A stretch of DNA of 64,000 nt from Nitzschia sp. DOCU1 (GCA_951394045.1 OX595985.1:868001-932000); one strand, 5' to 3'; positions 11,614 to 22,018 are shown, counted from the first letter of the stretch. Notes: generated from the sequence alone by a model not told the origin. Program-made: numbers and translations.

Positions 11614-12486
11614 ATGTTCATCTCTCTCCACTCAAGAAGGCCGTTCGTCTCGCTGACTTGTTTTCTTCTCGTGTATCAACAGACTGATTCATCTCATTCA
11701 AGGGCTGTCAGATCACCGCCGTCCATCTCGATCTTCGATGAACGAGGTCACTTCGCCAAATATCCAGCGGTAGCTTGCACCATGTCGACAAAGCAAGCCC
11801 CGAACACTACTCACACCCCGAGCGAGTCAAGAATCATTTCGCAGCAAGTAAACACGGAGAGACTTCGGTTGTCCAAAATGTCCTCCAAATTGAACAGCTC
11901 GTACTTGACAGACGGAACTGAGACTACTTCATTCTCAGAAGAAGGAGATTGCGATGAGCAGGAATCAATGCACTTTGACGGAGCTATTCGAATAGACGAT
12001 TTCCTCTGTAGTGATGAAAAAGATTCCATCGCAGATGCATCGACACGATCAAGCCTTGACAACTTGGAGGACGAAGACTTCGCCTTGAACGGTCTACCTA
12101 GGGAAATCATGGTGTTTAGCGAAGATTCGGTTTCAAGCGATCAATTGGACGACTTGGATATTCACCAGCGTCTCCAAATAGCTGAGACGCTAGCACATTC
12201 CTACAAGGCCAAGATGCAATCTACGGAGGAACTGACTGATAATCTTCACGAATACTTGAGACAAGCGCAAGCATATGCGGAAGATGTACTGGCGGATCGA
12301 AATGAACTGTTACAGCAGATCCAAGAGATGCAGGAAGAAGAGCAAACCATCATGGATCAGAATATGCTCATCAAGGCCATCATGGCCTCTAGCCTATGTT
12401 ATTACTTGCTCGGGGGATCCTCGATTTTCTTGACTTGCTCTGTTGGTCTCCACTTGCTGGCTGATGCATGTGCTGCCTTGCTGTAG
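11614..12486 (+). CDS. Acidic coiled-coil protein with C-terminal hydrophobic hairpin
   Basis: Single-exon, 290 residues from ATG 11614; an internal ATG at 11782 (MSTKQAPNTT) is an alternative start. The first 20 residues are moderately hydrophobic and could be a signal sequence if the longer form is used. The middle is Ser/Asp/Glu-rich and disordered. Residues about 185-250 form a coiled coil (ELTDNLHEYLRQAQAYAEDV, then Gln/Glu heptads). The last 40 residues are hydrophobic with a central GG, suggesting a tail anchor or a two-helix hairpin. This C-terminal signature matches, without gaps, that of the protein at 16383-17012. Function unknown; an organelle or ER membrane tether would suit the architecture. 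Confidence 0.65.
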   Translation: MFISLHSRRPFVSLTCFLLVYQQTDSSHSRAVRSPPSISIFDERGHFAKYPAVACTMSTKQAPNTTHTPSESRIISQQVNTERLRLSKMSSKLNSSYLTDGTETTSFSEEGDCDEQESMHFDGAIRIDDFLCSDEKDSIADASTRSSLDNLEDEDFALNGLPREIMVFSEDSVSSDQLDDLDIHQRLQIAETLAHSYKAKMQSTEELTDNLHEYLRQAQAYAEDVLADRNELLQQIQEMQEEEQTIMDQNMLIKAIMASSLCYYLLGGSSIFLTCSVGLHLLADACAALL

Positions 12487-12746
12487 GGCAGGCCACTCAG
12501 TATCCTTTGCCATGCACTACGAACTCGCATGGTCTTCCGTCTTGGGAGGACTTTATGAAATGATTTGTTCCCGTCTGGGGGACCAATTGAGGTCTGTCTA
12601 CCTTCGTTTTGCCGTCCTGCATTTGAAGTGGTGCGAGTGAGTGCATTGGGGAAGCATGGGGCAAGCATCTTTGGGGGCAATGAAATTATGCTTTTGGGTG
12701 ACTGGTATGTTAATAGTATCAATTTTGACTATACACGATTTTGTTG

Positions 12747-14147
12747 TTATAGCTCCTCCTCTATCGCAAGCTTCTCCACCCCCATTGCGACGCGGCGAAA
12801 GACAAAAATTCCAAAGTCAGATGAATCTCCCGCTCTCGTTTGCATACCAAACTTGTCGCCGGAGATTTGACGCACGAGCTCAAAGGATCCGTCAGAAGGA
12901 GGCACCAATGGTTCGTCTCTCACATGAACAAAGATGGCTAATGCGTGTGGATTGTCGCCATCCAAAAGGATCTCGAGAGTCGTCCAAACGGCAGAGTTGG
13001 GATCGGAGGAATCCGAAAAAAATGATTGCAAGGACGATCCCATGACCACCGGAAAGCCGCACTGTTGGCCAGAGGTTGTGTCCCTGGGAAAGTATCGGTC
13101 TCTGATTTCCTCCACAGATGGAGTGTTGATATGGTTCATAACGTCAAACGCCAACGTTGTCACCCCGTTGAACCACGCGTTCGCTGTTGACAACGCCAAG
13201 GCATGCGGTGCTACATCGGTCGCCACTACTAGAACTGCTGGTGGTGAGTCATGACCTTGTGTGTTTTGCTTTTGTAGATGGAGCGCAAGTGATATACTTG
13301 GTGCACCGACACCAGTTCCCAGTTCAATGGCAAACGGTTTGGAAGAAACCCCGGACGTTGCTTGGTCCAGCAAATCTTCAATGCCGCAGCTGCTCGGATC
13401 TGCCATGCACTGGGAAAGAAGATACCCTGTAGGCCATAATATCCCCGCCACGTCAAACAGTCTCAAGTAGCCGTCTTGTTCCAGTTCTAGTACCGTGGAG
13501 GACCGTGCAAATTGCTTCGAAGCGGCCCCGATTCGGATTCGTAGTGCCGGTTCATGAAGGGAGGGGAGTCGCAAATGAGCCGAGGATCCCACAGAGAATT
13601 CACAGCACGGATTCGATATCATACATCCCAAGGATACATCACTACTTTCTCGATCTAGTGTATTGTTGTCCCAAGAAATCTCTCGTTGTCCGTTTTGACG
13701 CTGGTTGTGCTGCTGGTGGGGCAGAATCGAGCAGCATTCGTCCCACTCCTTGGTTGGATCTGCACTGCCCAACGCCACAGCAGGCATGCATCCAGAAGTA
13801 TCCCGTTTGGCGACAACTCGCTTCGTTGTTGATTCTTCACGAAGAACTTGCTGGACCTTGTCCAAGTATCCCTTGGAACCGTGAAACTTTACGGCGTCAT
13901 CAAATGATTCGATGTAAGCCTTTGAGAGAATCTTGCGATCAAAGTGGTCCAAGTGCTGTAAGGCAACCCAACGCGCTTCCGAAAGCCGCCCAGAATAAAC
14001 ACGTTTTCGTATCTCATTTTGAACATTTTGATGAGCACTATTGTCGGTTGTTAGTGGCAAAGTCGAGGCACTGGCCTCCAACTGCCACCTCAACGTAGAA
14101 AGCACAAACGAGCATATCGACGCCAACAATCGTAATGAAAGCCTCAT
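12747..14147 (-). CDS. METTL21-like (methyltransferase family 16) protein with signal peptide
   Basis: Single-exon, 466 residues. The start MRLSLRLLASICSFVLSTLR is a signal peptide or membrane anchor. A seven-beta-strand methyltransferase domain occupies about residues 215-450. It has the pre-motif GILWPTGYLLSQ, SAM-binding motif I IELGTGVGAPSI (the usual GxGxG with Ala), and the post-I acidic strand VVATDVAPHALALSTANAWF, all in the order seen in METTL21/FAM86 protein-lysine methyltransferases. The loop after motif I is expanded, and a roughly 180-residue N-terminal extension carries several Cys. Family members usually methylate cytosolic chaperones or elongation factors, so a secretory targeting signal is unusual. 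Convergent with the upstream coiled-coil gene (260 bp between stops). Confidence 0.72.
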   Translation of the reverse strand: MRLSLRLLASICSFVLSTLRWQLEASASTLPLTTDNSAHQNVQNEIRKRVYSGRLSEARWVALQHLDHFDRKILSKAYIESFDDAVKFHGSKGYLDKVQQVLREESTTKRVVAKRDTSGCMPAVALGSADPTKEWDECCSILPHQQHNQRQNGQREISWDNNTLDRESSDVSLGCMISNPCCEFSVGSSAHLRLPSLHEPALRIRIGAASKQFARSSTVLELEQDGYLRLFDVAGILWPTGYLLSQCMADPSSCGIEDLLDQATSGVSSKPFAIELGTGVGAPSISLALHLQKQNTQGHDSPPAVLVVATDVAPHALALSTANAWFNGVTTLAFDVMNHINTPSVEEIRDRYFPRDTTSGQQCGFPVVMGSSLQSFFSDSSDPNSAVWTTLEILLDGDNPHALAIFVHVRDEPLVPPSDGSFELVRQISGDKFGMQTRAGDSSDFGIFVFRRVAMGVEKLAIEEEL

Positions 14148-14589
14148 AATGACATGATACAGTGTCTCTCCCTCACTTCAGTCTGTCGTTCAAGTTCGAG
14201 TAACTCGGTAAGAAGGAGGAATACAGGTAACAACAAACCCAGGACGATCGAACCATGGTAGAGTGTGGGAGGATTCCAGTCTTTTTGATGTTTTCACCGG
14301 CACCGCACGAATATCTTTTGGAGATCTCCCGCCGCGCGCGCCTTATGACGTCATGAACGAGGACGTCTCGCGTCTGATTTCGTTCGTTGGCCCTGAGCCC
14401 CCACGACACGATCCCACGCGCACATCATCATGTTGACGATGGAAATCTGCTTGTGCTTGCCATAAAATGTCAGTCTTGTTCCATCGACTTTCCGAAAGGG
14501 AAACTTCTATTGGTATTACTACTGAAAATCCTCAATATAGTGGCGCAGTTCTATGGCAGTGACGGGGACATAAGAAGATTTTTCTAGCC
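14148..14589. promoter_or_regulatory. Divergent promoter with CRE-like palindrome ATGACGTCAT
   Basis: This 442-bp region separates the methyltransferase (-) from the 7TM gene (+). At 14345-14354 lies the perfect palindrome ATGACGTCAT, a consensus bZIP/CRE site. TGACGT elements are known to mediate CO2/cAMP-responsive transcription of a carbonic anhydrase gene in Phaeodactylum; that either gene here responds likewise is inference. Confidence 0.45.
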
Positions 14590-15777
14590 ATGTTCGGGAG
14601 TCGAAAAGACGACGCAGGTCCTGTCAAAATCGACGTTCTGACGCCGGCTCTGTTGATTTCGGCAGTCCTCTATATCTTTTGCCTGATCCTGGCCAAACGA
14701 AAACTGGCAGTGCTCAATCGATATCAACCCGAATTAAGCACGAAAAAGCTGCTGATTCTCAGCGTGGCATTGGTGTCGGTGGTGCGCGTCATGACTATTT
14801 TGGGAGTGGCGGCAATGAATGTCGCCAACGTTCGGGCGCACTACAAATTATCGCCGCAATCCAGCGAGGACCATCATCATCATCATCGCGGGGATATCCC
14901 ACGAGACCAGCACCAGCTATTTTACGACAAGTCCATGACTGTTCTCTTTGACTTGCCGAATTGTATGGTAGTGTCTACCTACGTTCTGTTGACGCTGGTG
15001 TGGGCCGAGTGTTTTGTCAAGGCTCGATTGCACACGGAAAGTGCGGCGACACTCAAACGCACGTGGCTCATCTATTTCATGATCTTCAATTCGCTTTTGT
15101 ATGCGCTGCAACTGACGCTCTATGGGAGTTTGTTCCTCGCGCCGCCCACCAAAGTGGTTCGCAGTGTTATCTACGTTGGCATTACTGGAATCAACTTTAC
15201 CGCCGTGTTGCTGGTGTTGATATTCTATGTCTATCTCAACTTTCGATTCTCGGTAGGTTTCAACAAGCTGCCGCATGATGATATTTTTGATTCGACAATA
15301 CATTGTCTTATGCTGCCTTTCCTCTTCTTCTTCTGCTAGGGATTTCCGTATCGATCGCAACGGATACGAGTTTCTTTGACCAGAGTGAGCAAGGTCATGA
15401 CGCTGTGGTCCTTGACACGGGTGGTATGGGGCATGGCAACACTTCTAGTCTTTGTCTACAAGATTGAGCTACTACAGGATTCCAATACACCAGTGTGGTC
15501 ATTTGTGGTGCTGTTGTTGATGTTCTTTGTTTGCGAAATCCTACCCATCATTGCCATGCTGGACTATAGCTACCTTTCTTTGGTCGGATTGGAGCGAGTG
15601 GAGATTCGATGGGAGGAAGAGGAGGAAGGATCGCTAGTGACGACGCCTAGCTTGCCAAATGCATCCGAGCCGCTAACGGCGGCAAGCCCGGGTAGATCCG
15701 TCCGATGGCGCGAAGACGTGCTAGAGGATCCGCTGCTTCCGCGTGACGAACTTTTGACCGAACAGGACCACGATTGA
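14590..15777 (+). CDS. Seven-TM protein of the THH1/TOM1/TOM3 type
   Basis: Two exons, 14590-15252 and 15340-15777. The 87-bp intron (GTAGGT...CTAG, phase 0) has a strong pyrimidine tract before the acceptor. The product is 366 residues. Seven hydrophobic helices can be traced: TPALLISAVLYIFCLILA, LLILSVALVSVVRVMTILG, a third with FDLPNCMVVSTYVLLTLVWA, LIYFMIFNSLLYALQLTLYG, YVGITGINFTAVLLVLIFYV, LTRVVWGMATLLVFVY and a seventh with WSFVVLLLMFFVCEILPI. The helix-3 pattern (DLP...TY.LL.L.WAE.....AR) is the hallmark of the THH1/TOM1/TOM3 domain. Plant TOM1/TOM3 are tonoplast proteins used by tobamovirus replication, and other members look GPCR-like. A His-rich loop (HHHHHR) joins helices 2 and 3. 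The C-terminal 60 residues are acidic and probably cytosolic. Confidence 0.75.
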
Positions 15778-16382
15778 TTCGCAGCGTTTGGTTTAGCCAT
15801 GTTGATGCAACCCAGTGTTGCGTCACAAATGCCACCAGCTTTTCAGTCGGCTTGTATCTTACGACGCCTGGTCTCGTCCTTTGCAAGGAACGAAATGTGA
15901 AGAATTGGGATTATGTTCGGCCACGTCCTCAAAACAATAAATATTGAATCGGATGCCCTCACTGGCATTGTGTATGGGGGTGATTTGAACGTCGCCTTTA
16001 TTCCCCACGGATGACGATATTTTCGTTATGACAAATCTTGGAACTGACAACATTTCTTCCGTCTTCTAAATCCTGAACGAGCTGCGAACAAACAATGCAA
16101 TTTGAGAGGAATTGCTGGGCGTAGAAACCACCGAGTCTACTCTAGCTGAAGTTTGATGGTCCAAACAAGCCACAGCTATAATAATTTAGAGTCAGATACA
16201 CCTCTAAAGATCTTTCATACTTTCACGTTGTCCAGCGCAATTAGCATCCATGATGGCTCCATCACGACTTGGCGAACAACTCAATATGCCCACAAGCTGG
16301 GCTTTCGGGGTATAGAGACACAAAATGCTGTATGCAACCGTTGTCACCCCAAGAAATAGCTATTATACACAACACAACGACC
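15778..16382. other. Intergenic, no gene seen
   Basis: About 600 bp between a gene ending on + and a gene ending on -. Short frames here lack coding character. I see no repeat or RNA gene. Confidence 0.4.
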
Positions 16383-17012
16383 TTAGTGGACAAAGATCTC
16401 TGCCAGAATCCACACAAATGCCACAATGGCAATAATATCTGCCCGACCACCCCAGAAAATGAATAGCGCACCAAAGAATAGACAGCCCTTCAGAATCATC
16501 AACTCCTGTCGGAGCATGCGATACTCATCTAAGGAAGCCGAGTCTTTTCCCGCTACAGCTTTCAACTCCTCCAAGAGACGAGTATTGTGTTTGATCAGCT
16601 CGGCCACTTGCAACCGAGCGCGATTCAGGTCCATGGTCAGATGATCGACCAGATTTTGTGTATCATGAAGCTGCTGACGATACTCCCGAACCTTGATTTG
16701 AGACTGTTCTTTCAACTTCTCGTCCGCCTCGGGTTGGTCCTTGCCTCCGTCGTTTGCGTCGTGCGGTCCCAAAATCGTCACTTCTGTCGGCACAGCACAA
16801 TCATCATCGGGATCTGTGGAAGTGGACTTGGCGAGTCCCGGCAATATCTCTGGAGCCAACAAAGAGTTGTCATCCTCGATCTCAAGTAGAGGAGTGACGC
16901 TCATGATAGACTGGGATTTCGACAAGACGGCAGACGACGAAAGCCTGGACATCAATCGCTCTTTCTTGGGACCTGACGATTGCTTTTTCTGCAACAAGAA
17001 GAATTTCGGCAT
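16383..17012 (-). CDS. Coiled-coil protein with C-terminal hydrophobic hairpin
   Basis: Single-exon, 209 residues, ATG 17012 to TAA 16385-16383. The N-terminus is Lys/Ser-rich, followed by an acidic disordered region (residues about 40-100). A coiled coil follows (about 105-165, with the LVDHLTMDLNRARLQVAELI heptads), then a C-terminal hydrophobic hairpin with a central GG and a near-terminal LAE. The hairpin aligns without gaps to the C-terminus of the protein at 11614-12486: M-[LI]-[IL]-K, 12 hydrophobic residues, GG, 14 residues, then LA plus an acid. The two are therefore probably divergent paralogues about 4 kb apart on opposite strands. Function unknown; likely tail-anchored. Confidence 0.65.
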   Translation of the reverse strand: MPKFFLLQKKQSSGPKKERLMSRLSSSAVLSKSQSIMSVTPLLEIEDDNSLLAPEILPGLAKSTSTDPDDDCAVPTEVTILGPHDANDGGKDQPEADEKLKEQSQIKVREYRQQLHDTQNLVDHLTMDLNRARLQVAELIKHNTRLLEELKAVAGKDSASLDEYRMLRQELMILKGCLFFGALFIFWGGRADIIAIVAFVWILAEIFVH

Positions 17013-17619
17013 ATTGGAAAGGCCTTAGCGAAGTCTGGGCTCGAATGAAGATGTGGTGAATTCAATGGATGGTGTTGTCGTACAGTATCGGAAATGGGAT
17101 GAAACACAACAGCGAAAGATTGGCAGCAAGAATTTCCGTTAGCGCTCTCTGTGAGGCGTACCAGGTAAGTTCAAATACCTTCAGTTTTTGGCGCAAACAA
17201 AAAAATGAAGAAACGGCCATCATGTGGTCCGTACGTCAACAGCGAGGAAGATGTAAACACGTCGACACCCCATGTTTTTATGTATGTATTTTAGGTATAT
17301 GGCAACATGCTCGCTATTTTTAAAGCATCGATCAGTACGAGTATTGCTAATCTAGTATTACTTTTAAAGCAGTTAAAGCAGCGAAGAGTGAGCGCTATCC
17401 AGTTAGGAACTACCTTGACGATCGAAGAGGATCAATCTCTTCGTTCGCCGGAGCGATACCTGCCACCTAGGACAGTCTCACATAGTGCCAATATGCTGCG
17501 ATACACTACCCCTAGCATGTCTATGGGTGTACTGATCTTACACAGGAGAATAAAAGTGAATAGAGTGGTCCCCGAAATGGTGAAACTCTAATGGATGAGA
17601 TTGTAGCAACAAGAAGTAG
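17013..17619. other. Intergenic, no gene seen
   Basis: About 600 bp between two minus-strand genes. It should contain the promoter of the coiled-coil gene and the 3' UTR of none. Only short low-quality frames are present. Confidence 0.4.
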
Positions 17620-18660
17620 CTATACTAGAGCCTCTTTCCACTCGTCCATGGCCTTCTTCAGATTTCTTTGTGCTCTCCGGAGTTTTTTCTTGCCTGACGC
17701 TAGAAATTCATCACCCGACGGCTTCTCAATATCGTTGTCTGAATCGTATCGTTCCACATCCCGTTCCTCTTCATCCTTGGCAGTCTTTGCCTCGTCCAAA
17801 AGCGCGACAAGCTCAGCGAGCCTCGTTTGCGCTTTGACGACTTGATTCCGGATGTGTTTGATGGCCAGCTGATCATCCTCCAATTTCAAATCTTCGTCGG
17901 TATCGATCTCATCGTCGCTGTCGTCATCATCAAAATCGTCTTCCGCACTCGAGGTCTTTGCAGTGGCAGACCCGCCGCCACCGCCAAATTGCTGTTCAAA
18001 TACCACTTCGTCTTTAGCTTGTGCCATGATCTCTTCTATTTGTTCTTCCTCGCTTTTCGGCAACGTATCTTGAAACCGTTCAAACGGCTTCTTTTGGGTG
18101 TAAAGCGATAACCCCAGTCGATTCAGTCCTCGATTGATGGAATCCATTCGTTCTTGGTCCGTCTTGAACCCGCTCGGCAGAGATGCGTTTAATTCTTGAA
18201 GTCGTTCCTCAATCGACCACTGCTGCTCTATAACATCTTTCTCTGCTTGTTTGCTCTCCACCTTTTTCGAAAAAAGCGTGTAGAAAGTGCGAATCCGAAG
18301 CTCAGCCTCTTCGTCCGTCAAGTTGGAATAAAAGTCTTCGCCTTTTTCGTCAGGTTCCGTTTCCCTTGTCATTGCCTCCAACAACGTTTTTCTGGAGGAT
18401 TGAAGATATTCACGTGCCTTTTCCTCGTACAAGGAAGCTATTTGTTTGTCTTCTTCTGTGACTCGTGGCTGTTTCTCCGCCAGGCTTTTCAAGATCCGCC
18501 GCCCCTCCACGAATCGATCGGCTGCCTCCCAGTATTGGTGCTCTTTCTCGAATTCTTTGCCTTGCTTGAGGATCCCCAACGCATTGTCGATCGTTTCTTC
18601 ATTGTTCCCGTTATCAGTAACACCGCTTTTTCCACTTTGTTCGCTGGTAGGCTTTGGCAT
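17620..18660 (-). CDS. Acidic helical protein with MIT-like N-terminal bundle
   Basis: Single-exon, 346 residues. Residues about 22-95 are a predicted three-helix segment, from GKEFEKEHQYWEAADRFVEG to EEKAREYLQSSRK. It has the size, spacing and Tyr/Ala pattern of MIT domains (microtubule interacting and trafficking, as in VPS4), which bind ESCRT-III tails. Then comes a Glu/Lys-rich helix, a short Gly run (GGGGG), a very acidic Asp/Glu segment (DDFDDDDSDDEIDTDEDLKL), and a basic C-terminal helix (SGKKKLRRAQRNLKKAMDEW). The MIT assignment is tentative, because tetratricopeptide-like helices would look similar. No enzymatic domain. Divergent from polyamine fusion copy A. Confidence 0.6.
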   Translation of the reverse strand: MPKPTSEQSGKSGVTDNGNNEETIDNALGILKQGKEFEKEHQYWEAADRFVEGRRILKSLAEKQPRVTEEDKQIASLYEEKAREYLQSSRKTLLEAMTRETEPDEKGEDFYSNLTDEEAELRIRTFYTLFSKKVESKQAEKDVIEQQWSIEERLQELNASLPSGFKTDQERMDSINRGLNRLGLSLYTQKKPFERFQDTLPKSEEEQIEEIMAQAKDEVVFEQQFGGGGGSATAKTSSAEDDFDDDDSDDEIDTDEDLKLEDDQLAIKHIRNQVVKAQTRLAELVALLDEAKTAKDEEERDVERYDSDNDIEKPSGDEFLASGKKKLRRAQRNLKKAMDEWKEALV

Positions 18661-19195
18661 TGTAACAAACAGTCGTCAACCTGGTGTGACTATTGTGAAA
18701 CAAGAGACCACATTGTTGTTTGGGCGGCCGGAGCAGAAAATTTTGCGACGATGATGGGTAGTCGCAATTTTTTTTAGGGGGGGAGCGCCCCCAAAGTCTC
18801 GCATGAAAGAAGTCGTGCAAGTCGGGGCACCGCGCGTGCCGACCTCCCTCCAACATGCGTACTTTCGCGGTTTAGCGTAGTATGAAGGACAAGAAACAAA
18901 AGCTAACTGAGAAACAACGAAAAATCAGTATAAATGAACAGAAAATACTCGTGCCCCCACAGTTGCCAGGACTGCAAGTCGAACGACGCGTCAGCGACAT
19001 AACTAAACCTCGCAAGTACCGATGGTGGAGTTCCGCGCGGGCCGACCTCCCTCCAACCCGCACGCACGTGTAGCAACTCTGGTCACACTTCCATTCGCCA
19101 ATGTCACGTGCTTTGAAAGACATGAGGGAATCAAACAAGAACCGCAGCATAATCCATTTGATCACTGGTTCCTTCTTTTGTCAGCACTGTGTCGA
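18661..19195. promoter_or_regulatory. Divergent upstream region with a 25-bp direct repeat
   Basis: A 25-bp motif of the form CCGCGCGKGCCGACCTCC (then CTCCAAC) occurs at 18830-18854 and 19033-19057, 203 bp apart, with one mismatch. It sits upstream of polyamine fusion copy A. A poly-T/poly-G stretch lies at 18770-18785. The frame of copy A stays open upstream to ATG 19022, so part of this region could be coding if that start is used. Confidence 0.45.
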
Positions 19196-21976
19196 ATGAA
19201 ACTTGCATCACTTTGTGAAGTGACAAACAAAAACACCACTGCAACACATGAAGACCCGCTGATGATCTCCAAAGTTGAAATGCCATCACAAAAGGACATG
19301 GGAGCTGTGAACTCGATGTCGGTACGAGTGTCAACTCAATTCATTGTATTGAGTGGGATCTCCGCTGTACTCGTGGCCTTTTCCCTTGGACAGGTTGCAA
19401 GCGTTCGCATGGCGGAGATCCTGCAAAGTACGACTGATGTTCTCGAGAGCGGCAAAAGTTATAATGAAGCAGTCACAGGAGCATTGCCTGATCTTGGAAT
19501 CAATGCCAGCAACACCGAGGCTGCACCGAGTTCAGTGTTTTCATCCAAGTATTTCAATGCCACGAGGTCCACAGCATGTTCTCGCTGGATCACAACCGAC
19601 ATGGGCAAGCAGCACTGTGTCCGCAATCTAGACGATGACGATGACTTTTGGTGCGAAATGGATCCTTCTCTACTACAGTCTACCGAGGACGAAGACGACG
19701 ATGAAAAATCAGAACATGTTCCAAGAGGGGAGCACCTTTTGGTGGACATCGAAAACGTAAATGCCGAGTTTCTCAACTCAGAGTATCGTTTGGCCCTAGC
19801 CATGCTGAAATTGGTGGATGAATGTGGCTTGGACCTACTGTCATACCACTGTCATGGTTTGACACCCAATGGGGTTAGCTGCGCCGGCGCTTTGCTGGAC
19901 GCCCAGGTGTCGTTTCACACCTGGCCATCGGCGGGAGTCATTACTCTGGACCTGTTCATATCTGGAGATAGTTCTGCCCTGCCCATTGTGCCTCTGGTGG
20001 AAAAGTTATTCGCTATCCCTGAAAAGGGATCGAACGAGGAACCGCATATGCGTTGGGCGAATAAGCTTCGTGGGTTCCCGGACGATGGCGCCGGAGGAGA
20101 GTCGGAAGTTACGGACTTTTACGGCTTTCCAATTGGAAGAATGACGGAGTTCAAACAAAAGGTAAGTTGAAAGCGCGTTTTTTCAATTTGGCTTTTCGTT
20201 AATTAACCACGTCTGCTGTTGAAATTGTCAAGGTCATGTCTTCGGAAACTGATTTTCAGAATATAGACATTTACGATGTATTGCGCCACCAACAGAGCCT
20301 CGAAGGTTATCTAAAGTCTTTGCTGAATGATGGATCCTATGAGGCTACCCATCCACAACTCTTCGCACCAGATCGTATCGTCTTCCTCGACGGCGTCATG
20401 CAATCTAGGAGGTCGGGAGATTCTGCGTACCACGAATCACTGGTCCATCCGGCCATGTTTGCACATTCCAATCCAAAACGTGTAGCAATCATCGGCGGGG
20501 GTGAAGGAGCTACACTACGTGAGGTATTGAAACACAAAACCGTTGACAAGGTCGTGATGATTGACATTGACGCGAAGATGGTGTCTCTCTCCCGCGAGCA
20601 TCTACCCGAATGGAACGATTGCGGTATACTGGAGGGAAATGGCGGCAGTTGCTTTGATGATCCTCGTCTGGAGTTATATTCTGAAGATGCATTTGCATGG
20701 TTCTTAGATCGTTTCAGCGGCGAGGATCACGCTGTGGAGCCGTTCGACGTCATCATCATGGACGCCTTGTAAGTAGAGTCGAGTCATCGTGCACCAGCAC
20801 ATTCTCCAATGTGACCACAACTTTCTCACGACTTCTTTTTCGCCTATGACATCGAAAAAGGGATCCTCAAATTCTTATTCCTTTCGTAGAGGCACTATAC
20901 GATGGAAGCCCATTCTTGCAGGTGCTTCCAAAGGCGTTGAGCGCTCATGGTGTATTGGTTGCCCAGGTTGGCGAGGCTGCAGATCGGATATCTCCAGCAG
21001 AAAGCTATTCGGTTAACAAGAATCGAGCGAAATTTTTACGAAGCCTGGTAGATCTAGGCTTTGTAGGCATCCGCGATTACCATGAGGTATGGAGACCCCC
21101 GGGCAGATTACACTAATGGGTTGGTTTTGCGCGTTCGACTCCTCACCATCCTTCGCTTTGATTCATAGTCGGCCCATGGAGGCTTCCTCTTTCCATGGCA
21201 ATTTACAGTAGCTTTCAAGGACTCGGTTTCCCTGGACAATTGGTTCGATAATCCGGCTGCTGTCGAGTATAAGATCAGAGAGCGGACAATTCCTAACGCC
21301 GCCGATGGAGGTTCGTCGTTATTGTATTTTGATGGAGCAACGATGACTGGATACCATCATCCCCATCAAGGCAGCGAAATCGTGTTTTGTCATGCTTTTC
21401 CACACATGGCGAGTTGCCAGGATGGACATGGCTTTAACCCGGCAGTGCCGGAGTTGCCTCTCGCGGTGTTAGCTGTCAATCGCGGGAATGAAGCGGGCCC
21501 TGGTCTTCTTGCCAAAGAGGATATTCCGGCCATGTCTTACATCGGACTAGCTGATTCAGTTCAGTCCATATCCATGACAAAAAATACCTTTAAGTTGGCC
21601 ATCCAGATGAGAGCGAGGTACGCTCGAGAGGGGGCGCTGGAATTATTGCCGGGAGTTTGGCAAAGTCGAAAGGTACGTCCTTGTTGTCAACCGAATCAAT
21701 ATAGTTTGGCGCCATGACTGATCTTGCACGTACGTTCTCATCTTTTAGGGTCGAGCGGTGATGCTCGTGGACACGGCTTTGGATTGCTTCCTGAACAATG
21801 GGTGCAGAAATGTTTCGGCCGAGAGCTTGAGCTTGTTGGGGGCGCAATTTCAAAGCAGCGCCTACGACCCGGCAGCAGAACGACAGCCTTTTTCCCGTTC
21901 CGTTTTGTTGGCCTTGCGTGGATATCCCAAGGGCGAGGAACTCTTTCAGGGCGAGGTAAGAATAGCCAAGAGTTGA
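19196..21976 (+). CDS. AdoMetDC-aminopropyltransferase-SET-like fusion, copy A (decarboxylase catalytic residues lost)
   Basis: Five exons: 19196-20161, 20233-20768, 20861-21086, 21169-21672 and 21749-21976, all with GT-AG introns at positions matching copy B (58501-61486). The product is about 819 residues. ATG 19022 is an alternative start, but the extra 58 residues have no counterpart in B. Order: N-terminal TM anchor (FIVLSGISAVLVAFSLGQV), SpeD-type AdoMet decarboxylase domain, spermidine-synthase-type aminopropyltransferase, SET-like C-terminal region. The decarboxylase site reads LLDAQVSFHTWPSAG. The Ser that becomes the pyruvoyl group is Ala (codon 19901-19903, residue 236) and the catalytic Cys 20 residues on is Ser (codon 19961). 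No pyruvoyl can form, so this domain should be inactive. The aminopropyltransferase keeps FLDGVMQ, IIGGGEGATLREVLKH and DVIIMDALDP. The C-terminus is about 24 residues shorter than in B and ends 43 bp before a duplication breakpoint. Confidence 0.8.
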
Positions 21977-22018
21977 GGAAAATGCAGGGACACGGGAGGA
22001 CTGAACGTGCGGTATCAC

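Noticed and set aside
21955..21990. A sixth exon for fusion copy A using GTAAGA at 21955
   Set aside because: The only near acceptor gives a 35-bp intron, too short, and leads into the duplicated EXS segment without similarity to copy B.
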